Assembly: GCF_042477335.2 (NCBI RefSeq)
Contig: NC_091255.1
Coordinates: 17,276,501 to 17,340,500, forward strand
Direction of reading: 5' to 3'
Origin: Ovis canadensis
Taxonomy: Eukaryota; Chordata; Mammalia; Artiodactyla; Bovidae
Length of the DNA stretch: 64,000 bases
Positions 1 to 11,113 of this stretch are shown piece by piece. Below the pieces are notes generated by a model. The model was not told where the DNA came from and made no database searches. It saw only the letters and a list, made by a program, of their open reading frames with translations. How positions within the stretch are numbered: the stretch's first letter is position 1; every line of letters begins with the position of its first letter. The position numbers were made by a program, and so were the translations under genes.

Positions 1-452
1 TGGGGTCTTTTGTGTTTCCATAAAAAGTTTAGACTTACGTTCTAGTTCTGTGAAAAATGCCATTGGTATTTTGATGGGAATTGCATTGAATCTGTGGATT
101 GCCTTGGATATTATGGTAATTTTAATGATATTAATGTTTCTAATCCACGAGTAGGGTATACCTGTCAATTTGCATTGTCTTCAGTTTCTTTCATCAGTGT
201 TCATTGTTTTCTGAGCACAAGTCTCATACCTCTTTGGTTAGATTCATTCCTGTGTATTCTATTCTTTTTGATACAATTGAAATTGAATTGTTTTCCTAAT
301 TTCCCTTTCTGATAGTTTGGTGTTAGTGTATAAAAATGAGACAGATTTCTGTATATTAATTTTGCATCCTGCAACTTTACTGAATTCATTAATTAGTTCC
401 AATCTTTTTTTTTTTTTTTTGGTCATCTTTAGGATTTTTTAGACATAGTATC

Positions 453-719
453 TGGAGAAGGAAACGGCAACCCACTCTGGTACTCTTGCCTGGAAAATTC
501 CATAGATGGAAGAGCCTGGTAGGCTACTGTCCATGGGGTTGCAAAGAGTCGGACATGACCGAGCGACTTCACTTTCTTTCTATAGTTCATTTTGGAGAAG
601 GAAATGACAACTCACTCCAGTGTTCTTGCCTGGAGAATCCCAGGGACGGAGGGGCCTGGTGGGCTACAGTCTATGGGGTTGCCAAGAGTTGGACACAACT
701 AAGCAACTAACACACACAC
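453..719 (+). mobile_element. Bov-A2 SINE (dimer)
   Basis: Two Bov-A monomers start near 453 and 595, each opening with GGAGAAGGAAA and running through the typical 'cactccagt.ttcttgcctgga' and 'ggggttgc.aagag' segments. A short pyrimidine-rich linker joins them and an (AC)n tail ends the element. The 12-bp sequence AGACATAGTATC occurs at 441-452 and 720-731 as an exact target-site duplication, so both monomers arrived as one insertion into the antisense L1. Confidence 0.92.
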
Positions 720-789
720 AGACATAGTATCATGTCATCTACAAACAGTGGCGGTTTGACTTATTCCTTGCCAATTTAGATTCATATTA

Positions 790-869
790 TTGGGTTGGCC
801 AAAACGTTTGTCCAGGTTTTCCTATACTATCTTATGTAAAAATCAGAATGAACTTTTTGGCGAACCTTA
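790..869. mobile_element. Mariner-type MITE, about 80 bp
   Basis: A near palindrome begins TTGGGTTGGCCAAAACG and ends with a degraded inverse (CTTTTTGGCGAACCTTA). It is bounded by TA dinucleotides, the target of Tc1/mariner transposases. It matches the short non-coding mariner elements of ruminant genomes and lies inside the antisense L1. Confidence 0.85.
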
Positions 870-1133
870 TATTTCTTTTTCTTGTCTGATTACTATGGAT
901 GATTATAGATCATCCAATACTATGTTGAATAAAAGTGATGAGAGTGAATCTTTTTTCCTGATCTTAGAGGACACTTCCTGCTTTTCATCACTGAATATGA
1001 TGTTGACTATAGGTTTGTCATAAATGGCCTTTATTATGTTGAGGTTTGTTCTCTCTATACCCACTTTGTTGAAAGTTTTTTTTTAAAATCATAAATGGAT
1101 GCTTAATTTTGTCAAAAGTTTTTTCTGGGGTCG

Positions 1134-1262
1134 GAGGTGGTGGGAGGGAAGTCGAAGAAGAAGGAGATATGTGTATACATGTAGCTGATTCACTTCGTTG
1201 ATGGCAGAAACTAACACAACATTGTAAAGCAACTAAACCCCAATTTTAAAAAAGACCTATTG
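1134..1262 (+). mobile_element. Short L1 3' tail, sense
   Basis: A G-rich stretch is followed by 'tgtgtatacatgtagctgattcac' type sequence, 'acattgtaaagcaacta' and an A-rich tail. This is the terminal part of a cetartiodactyl L1 3' UTR. It lies in the opposite orientation to the surrounding L1, which resumes at about 1263. It is a strongly 5'-truncated insertion. Confidence 0.7.
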
Positions 1263-1935
1263 GGAAAAAAGCTCTTTTTTTTCTTTTTGCATCTGTTAGG
1301 ATGATCATATAATTTTTATTCTTCACTTTGTTAATGTGGTGTATTGCATTTATTGGTTTACATATATCGAACCATCCTTATAGCCCTGGGATAAATCCCA
1401 CTTGATCATGGTATATGATCTTTTTAATGTATTGTTGAATTCAGTTTGCTAGTAGTTTGTTGAAGATTTTCCCATACATGTTCATCAGTGATATTGGCCT
1501 GTAACTTTCTTTTTTTGTGTGGTATAGTTGTCTACTTTTGGTATCAGGATGATCCTGGCCTTGTAGAAAGATTTTGGAATCATTTCTTTCTCTTCAACTC
1601 TTTTTGGGAATAGTTTGAGAAAGAGAGGTGTTAACTGTTCTTTAAATATTCGGTAGAAATCACTGGTAAAGCCACCTGATCCCAGACTTTTGCTTTTAGG
1701 GAGTTTTTGTTTTTTTCTATGAGGGGGCGTTCAGTTTCTGATTCAGTCTAAATAGTGGTAATTGGTTTGTTCATATTTTCTGTTTCTTCCTGATTCAGAC
1801 TTGGGAGATTGTATGTTTCTAGGAATTAATTGATTTCTTTTACACTGACATGTTTATTGGTGCATAACTGTTTATAGTAATCTTTTATGATCTTTAGTAT
1901 TTCTTTTTTTATTTAAGTGTAGTTAATTCTCCAGG

Positions 1936-3096
1936 CAAATTGCCAACATCCACTGGATCATCGAAAAAGCAAGAGAGTTCCAGAAAAACATCTATTTCTG
2001 CTTTATTGACTATGCCAAAGCCTTTGACTATGTAGATGACAATAAACTGTGGAAAATTCTGAAAGAGATGGGAGTTCCAGACCACCTGACCTGCCTCCTG
2101 AGAAACCTCTTTGCAGGTCAAGAAGCAACAGTTAGAACTGGACATGGAACAACAGACTGGTTCCAAATAGGAAAAGGAATACGTCCAGGCTGTATATTGT
2201 CACCCTGCTTATTTAACTTCTATGCAGAGTACATCATGAGAAATGCTGGGCTGGAAGAAGCACAAGCTGGAATCCAGATAGCCAGGAGAAATATCAATAA
2301 CCTCAGATATGCAGATGAGACCACCCTTATGACAGAAAGTGAAGAGGAACTAAAAAGCCTCTTGATGAAAGTGAAAGAGGAGAGTGAAAAAGTTGGCTTA
2401 AAGCTCAACATTCAGAAAACGAAAATCATGGCATCCGGCCCCATCACTTCATGGGAAATAGATGGGGAAACAGTGGAAACAGTGACAGACTTTACTTTTT
2501 GGGGCTCCAGGGTCGCTGCAGACGGTGACTGCAGCCATGAAATTAAAAGACACTTACTCCTTGGAAGAAAAGTTATGACCAACCTAGACAGCATATTCAA
2601 AAGCAGAGACATTACTTTGTCAACAAAGGTCTGTCTAGTCAAGGCTATGGTTTTTCCAGCGGTCATGTATGGATGTGAGAGTTGGACTGTGAAGAAGGCT
2701 GAGTGCCGAAGAATTGATGCTATTGAACTGTGGTGTTGGAGAAGACTCTTGAGAGTCCCTTGGACTGCAAGGAGATCCAACCAGTCCATCCTAAAAGAGA
2801 TCAGCCCTGGGATTTCTTTGGAAGGAATGATGCTGAAGCTGAAACTCCAGTACTTTGGCCACCTCATGTGAAGAGTTGATTCACTGGAAAAGACTCTGAT
2901 GCTGGGAGGGATTGGGAGCAGGAGGAGAAGGGGACGACAGAGGATGAGATGGCTGGATGGCATCACTGACTCGATGGACTTGAGTCTGAGTGAACTCCGG
3001 GAGTTGGTGATGGACAGGGAGGCCTGGTGTGCTGCGATTCATGGGTCGCAAAGAGTTGGACACGACTGAGCGACTGAACTGAACTGAACTGAACTG
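1936..3096 (+). mobile_element. BovB LINE (RTE), 5'-truncated
   Basis: This is the sense-strand 3' part of BovB: reverse transcriptase, C-terminal region and terminal repeated CTGAA pentamers. AATTCTCCAGG at 1925-1935 recurs at 3097-3107, an 11-bp target-site duplication. BovB is known from the literature as a LINE spread between vertebrates by horizontal transfer; nothing in this copy alone shows that. Confidence 0.93.
2068..2871 (+). pseudogene. BovB reverse transcriptase fragment
   Basis: The 267-codon open frame covers the RT fingers/palm and the cysteine-containing C-terminal region (FNFYAEYIMRNAGL, then LKLNIQKTKIM, then VMYGCESWT). The catalytic YADD box reads YADE, encoded at 2308-2319, so the second metal-binding aspartate is lost. 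It lacks the endonuclease and the N-terminal RT part because the element is 5'-truncated. It cannot be an active enzyme. Confidence 0.85.
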
Positions 3097-3107
3097 AATT
3101 CTCCAGG

Positions 3108-3245
3108 GACTATCCCCTGGAGAAGGGTATGGCAGCCTACTCCAGTATTCTTGCCTGGAGAATCCCATGGACAGAGGAACCTGGTAGGCTACAGTCTATG
3201 GGGTCGCAAAGAGTCAGACACGACTGAAGCAACTCAGCATGCAGC
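3108..3245 (+). mobile_element. Bov-A SINE monomer
   Basis: The sequence has the usual Bov-A core (ccagtattcttgcctggagaatccc, then ggggtcgcaaagagtcagacacgactgaagcaac). It directly abuts the target-site duplication of the upstream BovB, so that BovB may have landed at the edge of an existing Bov-A. Confidence 0.85.
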
Positions 3246-3343
3246 ACATAGATAATTTGTAATGTGTTAGTTTCAAATGTACAGCAAAGTGACTCAATTA
3301 TACATGCACACATATACATATATATGTATACATGACATATAGA

Positions 3344-3811
3344 CAACAAAGGTCTGTATAGTCTAATGCTATGGTTTCTCCAGTAGTCACATACAGATGT
3401 GAGAGTTGGTCCATAAAGAAGGTTGAGCGCCAAAGAATCAATGTTTTTGAATTAATCGTTCTGGAGAAGACTCTTGAGAGTCCTTTGAACTGCAAGGAGA
3501 TCAAATCAGTCAATCCTAAAGGAAATTAACCATGAATGTTCATTGGAAGGACTGATACCGAAGGTGAAGCTCCAATACTTTGGCCACCTGATGCAAAGAC
3601 CTGACTCAATGGACAATAGCCTGCTGTTTTGAAAGATTGAAGGCAAAAGGAGAAGGGAAAGGCAGAGGATAAGATGGTTAGATAGCCTCACTGACTCAAT
3701 GGACATGATGACAGTGACATGGGAGACAGTGGAAGAGAGAGGAGCCTGGTATGCTACAGGTCATGGGGCTGCAGAACTGGACACAACTTAGTGACTGAAC
3801 AACAATAATGC
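3344..3811 (+). mobile_element. BovB 3' tail, diverged
   Basis: A second BovB 3' end begins at 'aacaaaggtctgtatag' and ends at 'gtgactgaacaacaata'. It is more diverged than the copy at 1936 and contains only the C-terminal coding remnant and 3' UTR. It interrupts the antisense L1 tail. Confidence 0.85.
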
Positions 3812-4305
3812 ATATTCTTTTTCAGAATATTTTCTGTTATAGGCTATTACAAGACCTTGAATACAGTAGGTTCTTGTTGGTTATCTGTTTTGTGTACAGT
3901 AGTATGTTATCCCAAAGATCTTTGGTATTTTTGTGGTATCAGATAAAATTTCTCTTTCATTTCTGATTTTGTTTGGGCCTGCTCCCTTTTTTCTTGATGC
4001 GTCTGGCCTAAGGTTTGTCAATTTTGTTTACTTTTAAAAGAACTAGCTTTTGGTTTCATTGATTTTTTTCTATATTATTTCTTTACTTCTTCTAACTTTG
4101 CCTATTGCTTGTTCTCTTTCTTGTATTTTTTTTAGAGCTAAGTTTAGATTGCTTATTTGAGATTTTTCTTGTTTCCTGAGGTAGGCTTGCATCATTTTAG
4201 ACCTCACTTTTAGAAGTTTCTTTTTTTTTTTTAACTGCATCCTGTGTAAACATTTGCTGTGTTTTTGTTTTTATTTGTATCCAGGCATTTAAAAATTTCT
4301 TCTGA

Positions 4306-4640
4306 AAGTTGCCTACCCAGCACTTCCATTCAAAATCCCTCTCTCTTGTCTGCTTCCTACCAAAACCCCAAGTATTTATGTTGCCAGACTACTTGGTAGC
4401 TAGGAAGAGGCATGTGATCAATCTAGTATTAGTCAATAAGACATAGGGGAAGAGAATTATGGGGAAAGAATTCTCTTCCATGGTTAAAGGCAAGAGATTC
4501 AGAAAGAAAAATATTTTGTCCCACTCCCCTTTCCTCCCCTCCAGCTTTTGAAGGAGATGTATGAGGACACACACCATAAGGAAGCGTGGAGGCATCTTGA
4601 CTCGTGAGGGGGAGGCCAAGGGCACCACAGACTCGCTGAA
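4306..4640. other. Non-coding stretch, no repeat recognised
   Basis: Single-copy looking DNA following the antisense L1. Short open frames on the minus strand (for example around 4389-4694) have no recognisable domain and no supporting context. I see no gene here. Confidence 0.4.
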
Positions 4641-4649
4641 CCTGTGTCC

Positions 4650-5035
4650 TGCTATTAGTGAGCTGTGGGTCTCTGCTGGCTCATTGGCTTTCACTCCTGA
4701 TTTTTCTTAATTACCTTTTTATCCTCCTCCTTTTCTGAGCTCCCATCTCCTTTTCCCTTATTCTTCTCTTCTTACCCTCTTCACATATTTAATGCTTTTG
4801 AAGCTGGGATGGTCTGAGTCAAGAACACAGGACACACAAGATACAAGGACACAGGAAAAGTTACAGGTCTTTAACTGCCCTGGTTAAGTCTCGTCTGAAA
4901 CAAAATGGGGTATGAATGAACGAAGGAGCTTCACTGCTGTGTTCATCCTCTCAGCCCTCCCATCTCTCCTCTTCCCTGCTTCTAGAGGGTCCTTCATCTA
5001 TAGGTCATTATTCTATATGACATCCTCTACTGGCT
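4650..5035 (+). repeat. Inverted paralogous segment, copy A
   Basis: This stretch aligns by eye to the reverse complement of 55690-55340. Shared blocks include ATTTTTCTTAATTACCTT at 4700, CTCCCATCTCCTTTTCCCTT at 4740 and CTTTAACTGCC at 4869. Copy A has an extra short direct repeat (ACACAAGATACAAGGACACAGG region). The match is clearest at 4689-4890 and fades before the L2 that follows. It could be a segmental duplication or two copies of an unnamed ancient repeat. Confidence 0.6.
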
Positions 5036-5450
5036 TCTCATGTCCTACAGGATAAAGTCTATATCATTAATCTGTTTCCTTCAAAGCTCTCCAGAGTCCA
5101 CTTCTTCTGTTCTCCAGCCTTGCTGAGACACGTAAGGTTCCTGGAGTGTATATTATGCCATTAAGTCTTTGGACCTCTGTTCTCCTTGCCAGAAACACAG
5201 TTCTACCTACAGACATAAGTTTCCCTTTTGTTCAGATGTCACCTCCTCTGGGAACCTTCACCTCTCTCCCAAGCACAGTTAGTTGCTCAGACCTTGAACT
5301 TTGAGCATTCTCCCAGTAGAGCTATTTCCTCCCCGAGGTACATGCATATGTTTCTGGATCTGTTTCCCCCATCAGCCTGTGAGTTCCTTGAGGGCAGAAT
5401 GTAAGTCCTATTTTTGTATCCTCAACATTGAACATAGGAGTGTGCCCCCA
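5036..5450 (+). mobile_element. L2 LINE 3' end, ancient
   Basis: Diverged but ordered L2 landmarks are visible: 'tggcttctca...acaggataaagtc', 'cagatgtcacctcctctgggaacctt', 'gtgagttccttgagggcagaatgt' and 'tatcctcaacattgaacatagga'. Orientation is sense. Confidence 0.65.
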
Positions 5451-6571
5451 ACTGCCTCTCACTGCTTTTTAACTCTTCAGGAAATTTAATTTCAAATTAT
5501 TAACAACAAACTTAACAAAATTGGCTGAATGCCCACAATAGACCAGGTATGATATGCCAAAACAATAACTCAAGTTGTGATCAATTTGTAAAACAGAAAG
5601 AAGAAGAGGATAAACCATCCACAATCCCACATCCCTTAACATATTTGTTGTTAAGATCTGGGTATTTACTATGGATATTTTCGAACAAAACTTTTAAAGT
5701 GGTTCCAGTGAGCCTTATTAGCTGTGCTGGCCATGGCTCTTTGCCCGCTGTTTCCATTAAAAGTTCATGGGCCCCAAGAGAGGTGGACGAGCCATCTTAG
5801 CCCTCCCCTGGGTTCTGATCTTCCACTGAGGCACAGTAGTGAGTCAGTTTCCAGGAGGGATTGTCAATGAAATTAATAACCTCTCATCTGAATGCTAGTT
5901 TCTCTTTCTCATCTTCTTACAGCAGCATTAGCTCATCTGTTCTCATCTGTAATCCTCATCCTGCCCATTGTTAGTTGAGGGATGGAGACACTCAGCAAGG
6001 GGTGATGGAAAGGCCATTGCTGTAGTTGTCCTTATGTGTAAGGCCCAGCTATGCCATTAGCCAGTCATGTGACTTGAAGCAGGTTATATCATATTTCTAG
6101 GCCTCAGTTTGTGCATATGTGAAAGTAGAAAGTTGGATTAGGCTTAAGGCTAGTTAGGCTTAAGCCTCTTAAGGCTTCATAGACTTCAGAATTCTATGAC
6201 TTTACATTCTATTCAAGGTTGTGTGGCTTGTTTGTGACAGAACCATGGTAAGAATCCAGTTTTGGGTCCCTAGTCCAATGCTTATTCACAAATCACTCCA
6301 CAAATAATCTGAGTTCTTCCATGAGAATTTCCTCCAGGATGACTAGGTGCTGTGACTTCTATCTCCTTTTTCCCTGTCCATTGTTGGGGTAGAAAGACTT
6401 GGCAGGAGGGAAGGAAAAGGGATGAGGATGGGAGGATGGATTTAAGAAAAAGAACAAATCTGGACTGTAAGGAAGCACGATCCAGAGTATTATTGTGGAA
6501 ATCTTGGGTAGAAAGTGGTCAAATCACTTGGGAAAGGAATGAAACTTTTGTCACATATCCTTAATTTTGAG
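5451..6571. other. Mostly unique non-coding DNA
   Basis: Apart from the MIR-like piece at 6010-6135 I recognise no element. Open frames here (for example 5549-5800 and 6352-6564) are short, of low complexity or without family resemblance. Confidence 0.4.
6010..6135 (+). mobile_element. MIR SINE, ancient
   Basis: The core reads like MIR: a 'tcatgtgacttgaagcaggttat' block followed by 'ctaggcctcagtttgtgcatatgtgaaa', the diverged form of the MIR 'gcctcagtttcctcatctgtaaa' segment. Confidence 0.6.
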
Positions 6572-6585
6572 TAAGGCAGATTTTA

Positions 6586-7974
6586 TTTTATTTTTAAAAT
6601 TAATTTATTTATTTTAACTGGAGGCTAATTACTTTACAATATTGTAGTGTTTTTTTTGCCATACATTGACATGAATCAGCCATGGGTGTACATGTATCCC
6701 CCATCTTGAACCCCCCTCCCACCTCCCTCCCCATCCCATCCCTCAGGGTCATCCCGGTGCACCAGCCCTGAGCACCCTGTCTCATGCATTGAACCTGGAT
6801 TGACAATCTATTTCACATATGATAATATACATGTTTCAATGCTATTCTCTCAAATCATCCCATTCTCGCCTTCTCCTACAGAGTCCAAAAGACTGTTCTT
6901 TACATCTGTGTCTCTTTTGCTGTCTCGCATATAGAGTCATCGTTACTATTTGCCTAAATTCCATATATATGCATTAGTATACTGTATTGTTGTTTTTCTT
7001 TCTGGCTTACATCACTCTGTATAATCAGCTCCAGTTTCATCCATCTCATCAGAATTGATTCAAATGTATTCTTTTTAATGGCTGAGTAATATTCCATTGT
7101 GTGTATGTACCACAGCTTTCTTATCCAGTCATCTGCTGATGGGCATCCAGGTTGCTTCCATGTCCTGGCTATTGTAAATAGTGCTGTGATGAACATTGGG
7201 GTACACGTGTCTCTTTCAATTCTGGTTTCCTCGGTGTGTATGCCCAGCAGAGGGATTGCTGGGTCATAAGGCAGTTCAATTTCCAGTTTTTTAAGGAATC
7301 TCCACACTGTTCTCCATAGTGGCTGTACTAGTTTGCATTCCCACCAACAGTGTAAGAGGGTTCCCTTTTCTCCGCAGCCTCTCCAGCATTTATTGTTTGT
7401 AGACTTTTTGATAGCAGCCATTCTGACTGGCGTGAGATGGTACCTCGTTGTGATTTTATTTGCATTTCTCTGGTAATGAGTGATATTGAGCATCTTTTCA
7501 TGTGTTTATTAGCCATCTGTATGTCTTCTTTGGAGAAATGTCTGTTTAGTTCTTTGGCCTATTTTTTGATTGGGTCATTTATTTTTCTGGAATTGAGCTG
7601 CAGGGGCTGCTTGTATATTTTTGAGATTAATTCTTTGTCAGTTGCTTCATTTGCTATTGTTTTCTCCTATTCTCAATGCTGTCTTTTCATCTTGTTTATA
7701 GTTTCCTTCATTGTACAAAAGCTTTTAAGTTTAATTAGGTCCCATTTGTTTATTTTTGCTTTTATTTCCATTCCTCTCGGAGGTGGGTCACAAATCTGCT
7801 ATGATTTATGTCAGAGAGTGTTTTGCCTATGTTTTCCTCTAGGAGTTTTATAGTTTCTGGTCTTACATTTAGATCTTTAATTCATTTTGAGTTTATTCTT
7901 GTGTATGGTGTTAGAAAGTGTTCTCATTTCATTCTTCTACAAGTGGTTGACCAGTTTTCCCAGCACCACTTGAA
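6586..7974 (-). mobile_element. 5'-truncated L1, antisense, with perfect TSD
   Basis: On the minus strand this contains the ORF2 C-terminal coding region and the whole 3' UTR of a ruminant L1. A 179-codon open frame at 6954-7493 holds the WWECK-type C-terminal segment and the terminal HIYGI peptide. Identical 14-bp TAAGGCAGATTTTA copies lie at 6572-6585 and 7975-7988, giving exact borders. The target TTTTAAAA matches L1 endonuclease preference. This is a relatively young insertion. Confidence 0.93.
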
Positions 7975-7988
7975 TAAGGCAGATTTTA

Positions 7989-8390
7989 AAAGAGTGAGAT
8001 AAGAATAACACTGATTTCATGAACAGAGACAATCTTTGAAAGATTACGTGTGGCATGGAGATAGGAGAGGCACCTATCCAAGGGCAGATGCAGAAGTTTG
8101 GTGAATCTGTAAAACAGCCTTGAAGCTAAAGCAAGAATGAGCTAAGCCTTTGGGTAAGGAAAATGAATCCAAAGCAGTTGCCCAGGGAAGCTCAGAGACC
8201 TCAGAGCTCTTGCGCTCCCATGAACTCCCATTCTCTCCAGCAAGGAGAGACAGCTAAAGCAGAAGAGAGAACACAGCACACATGCAGGCGCGAGGGAATG
8301 AGACCCTGGAGAGGTGGGAAGGCGGGGAGTCTACGTCATCAGACCCAGACACATCATCTCTAAGGTGAACTCTGACCACGCGTGAACTCA
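7989..8390. other. Unique non-coding stretch
   Basis: A-rich start, then sequence with no recognised repeat. A 66-codon open frame at 8163-8363 lacks any domain and its composition does not suggest coding. Confidence 0.4.
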
Positions 8391-9030
8391 ACCATGATTG
8401 TGATCATTTGTCTCTGTTTTCAGATTGGATAGTTTCTATTGCTCTGTCTTCAGGTTCACTGACTCTTCTCTCTGCCATCTCCATTAAACCCCTTCAGAGA
8501 ATTTATTTTCCATTGTTGTATTTTTCAGTTCTAGCATTTCCATTTTTTAAAAAAAACAGCTTCTAGGTTTTTTTTTTTTTTTTTAGCTTCTAGGTTTTTG
8601 TTGTTGAGAATTGCTATCTTTCCATGTGTTTCAACGGTATTCACTTTTATTGCAGGGAGCCTGGTAATAATAGCTACTTTAAAGTCTTATAATTTCAGCA
8701 TTAGCATAATGTTAGAATTGGTCTTTCTTTGTGGTTGTCTTTTTAAGTTATTGAAGTTATCCTTTTTTTTCATTAAAAAAATTTTTTTTAATATTTTGTG
8801 TTGTATCCTGGAAATATTATTTTTGTAAGATTTTTAGTCTTGTCAACATCCTCTGCAGAACGTTGATTTTGTTTGCTGCTTGTTTTAGCAGTCAGCCCTG
8901 TGAGTCCTAATGTGTCTGGTGTGAGGTGTGGTTCCAATGCCAGCGGTTATTCAAAGCCTTCTAGTACTATTCAGTCTGCGCCCGGTGGGCGCCACCTATT
9001 GACCAGTCTGGGACTTGGATAGCGGTCTGC
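8390..9030 (-). mobile_element. Ancient L1M-type fragment, antisense (probable)
   Basis: The order 'tctattgctctgtcttcaggttcactga', 'ttttcagttctagcatttcc', 'ggagcctggtaat...actttaaagtct' and 'ttgtatcctggaaatatt' resembles antisense sequence of old mammalian L1 elements. A small direct repeat (AGCTTCTAGGTTTTT at 8558 and again at 8584) and poly-T interrupt it. Identity rests on remembered consensus only. Confidence 0.5.
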
Positions 9031-9032
9031 GA

Positions 9033-9248
9033 GAGTGCGTGCTAAGTTGCTTCAGTAGTGTCTCTTTGCGACCCCATGGACTGCACTACCCTGCCAGGCT
9101 CCACTGTCCATGGGGTTCTCTAGACAAGAATACTGGGATGGGTTGCCATGCCCTCCTCCAGGGAACCTTCCCTACCTAGGGATGGAACCCACTATATTTC
9201 CTGCATTGGCAGGTGGATTCTTTACCACTAGCGCCACCTGGGAAGTTC
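9033..9248 (-). mobile_element. Bov-tA SINE, antisense
   Basis: Starts with 'gtgctaagttgcttcag' and ends with 'ttaccactagcgccacctggg', the antisense of the tRNA-Glu-derived head. The Bov-A body lies between. The composite of tRNA-like head and Bov-A body defines Bov-tA. Confidence 0.9.
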
Positions 9249-9290
9249 ACATTTTATGGTATGTGAATTCTATCTTGAGAGTAATCTTCG

Positions 9291-11113
9291 GTTCAGTTCA
9301 GTTCAGTCACTCAGTCGTGTCCAACTCTTTGCGACCCCATGAACTGCAGCATGCCAGGCCTCCCTGTGCATCACCAACTCCCGGAGTTCACTCAAACTCG
9401 CGGCCATCGAGTCAGTGATGCCATCCAGCCATCTCATCCTCGGTCGTCCCCTTCTCCTCCTGCCCCCAATACCTCCCAGCATCAGACTCTTTTCCAATGA
9501 GTCAACTCTTCGCATGAGGTGGCCAAAGTACCGGAGTTTCAGCTTTAGCATCATTCTTTCCAAAGAACACCCAGGACTGATCTCCTTTAGGATGTACTGG
9601 TTGGATCTCCTTGCAGTCCGAGGGACTCTCAAGAGTCTTCTCCAACAACACATCCATACATGACTACTGGAAAAACCATGGCCTTGACTAGATGGACCTT
9701 TGTTGGCAAAGTAATGTCTCTGCTTTTGAATATGCTATCTGGGTTGGTCATAACTTTCCTTCCAAGGAGTAAGTGTCTTTTAATTTCATGGCTGCAATCA
9801 CTATCTGCAGTGATTTTGGAGGCCCCCAAAATAAAGTCTGACACTGTTTCCACTGTTTCCCCATCTCTTTCCCATGAAGTGATGGGACCAGATGCCATGA
9901 TCTTTGTTTTCTGAATGTTGAGCTTTAAGCCAACTTTTTCACTCTCCTCTTTCACTTTCATCAAGAGGCTTTTTAGTTCCTCTTCACTTTCTGCCATAAG
10001 GGTGGTGTCATCTGCATATCTGAGGTTATTGATATTTCTCCTGGCAATCTTGATTCCAGCTTGTGCCTCTTCCAGCCCAGCATTTCTCATGATGTACTCT
10101 GCATAGAAGTTAAATAAGCAGGGTGACAATAAACAGCCTTGACGTACTCCTTTTTCTATTTGGAAGCAGTCTGTTGTTCCATGTCCAGTTCTAACTGTTG
10201 CTTCCTGGCCTGCATACAGATTTCTCAAGAGGCAGTTCAGGTGGTCTGGTATGCCCCTCTCTTTCAGAATTTTCCACAGTTTATTGTCATCCATACAGTC
10301 AAAGGCTTTGGCATAGGCAATAAAGCAGAAATAGACGTTTTTTTTAAAATCAAACTCTTGCTTTTTCCATGATCCAGCAGATGTTGGCAATTTGATCTGT
10401 GGTTCCTCTGCCTTTTCTAAATCCAGCTTGGACATCAGGAAGTTCACAGTTCATGTATTGCTGAAGCCTGGCTTGGAGAATTTTGAGCATTACTTTGCTA
10501 GCATGTGAAATGAGTGCAATTGTGCAGTAGTCTGAGCATGCTTTGGCATTGCCTTTCTTTGGGATTGGAATGAAAACTGACCTTTTCCAGTCTTGTGGCC
10601 ACTGCTGAGTTTTCCAAATTTGTTGGCATATTGAGTGCAGCACTTTCACAGCATCATCTTCCAGGATTTGAAATAGCTCAACTGGAATGCCATCACCTCC
10701 ACTAGCTTTGTTTGTAGTGATGCTTTCTAAGGCCCACTTGACTTCACATTCAGGATATCCGGCTCTAGATGAGTGATCACACCATCGTGATTATCTTGAT
10801 CATGAAGATCTTTTTTGTACAGTTCTTCTGTGTATTCTTTCCACCTCTTCTTAATATCTTCTGCTTCTGTTAGGTCCATACCATTTCTGGCCTTTATCGA
10901 GCCTATCTTTGCATGAAATGTTCCCTTGGTATCTCTAATATTCTTGAAGAGATCTCTAGTCTTTCCCGTTCTGTTGTTTTCCTCTATTTCTTTGCATTGA
11001 TCACTGAGGAAGGCTTTCTTATCTCTCCTTGCTATTCTTTGGAACTCTGCATTCAGATGCTTATATCGTTCCTTTTCTCCTTTGCTTTTTGCTTCCCTTC
11101 TTTTCACAGCTGT
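9291..11113 (-). mobile_element. BovB LINE, antisense, 5'-truncated, 1.8 kb
   Basis: Begins on the plus strand with GTTCAGTTCAGTTCAGTCAC (3' terminal pentamers in antisense) and ends near 11113 in the linker between endonuclease and RT. Minus-strand reading gives linker, RT and 3' UTR in order. No convincing target-site duplication was found. Confidence 0.92.
9629..11107 (-). pseudogene. BovB ORF remnant (linker and RT)
   Basis: Three overlapping minus-strand open pieces (10727-11107, 10350-10649 and 9629-10447) reconstruct the linker and RT only across frame breaks. The YADD catalytic box is intact at 10007-10018 and GVRQGCLLSPCLFN marks the preceding palm motif. The endonuclease is absent. 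A further break near 9650 separates the C-terminal piece at 9303-9653. Confidence 0.88.

Larger units (their letters stand above)
1903..3916 (-). mobile_element. Antisense L1 3' UTR fragment broken by BovB and Bov-A insertions
   Basis: Starting with poly-T at 1903, pieces at 1903-1935, about 3246-3343 and 3812-3916 read in order as the antisense 3' UTR of an older ruminant L1. The target-site duplication is GATCTTTAGTATTT at 1889-1902 and GATCTTTGGTATTT at 3917-3930 (13 of 14 match). The surrounding L1 resumes immediately after it. Inside lie the BovB at 1936, a Bov-A and a second BovB tail. Confidence 0.75.
1..4305 (-). mobile_element. Antisense L1 (ORF2 part), interrupted by nested insertions
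   Basis: Read on the minus strand this is the reverse transcriptase half of an L1 ORF2. It survives as pieces at about 1-452, 720-788, 870-1133, 1263-1902 and 3917-4305, which follow L1 order. Between them sit a Bov-A2, a mariner MITE, a short L1 tail, and an L1 tail that itself carries BovB and Bov-A. No long frame survives. The element runs off the left edge. Divergence looks high, so it is an old copy. Confidence 0.85.

Noticed and set aside
2068-2871. 267-codon open frame considered as a host gene
   Set aside because: It is BovB reverse transcriptase, truncated and with a mutated catalytic box. The same reasoning removes the long frames at 9629-10447, 32416-33303, 37150-38163 and 39760-40479.
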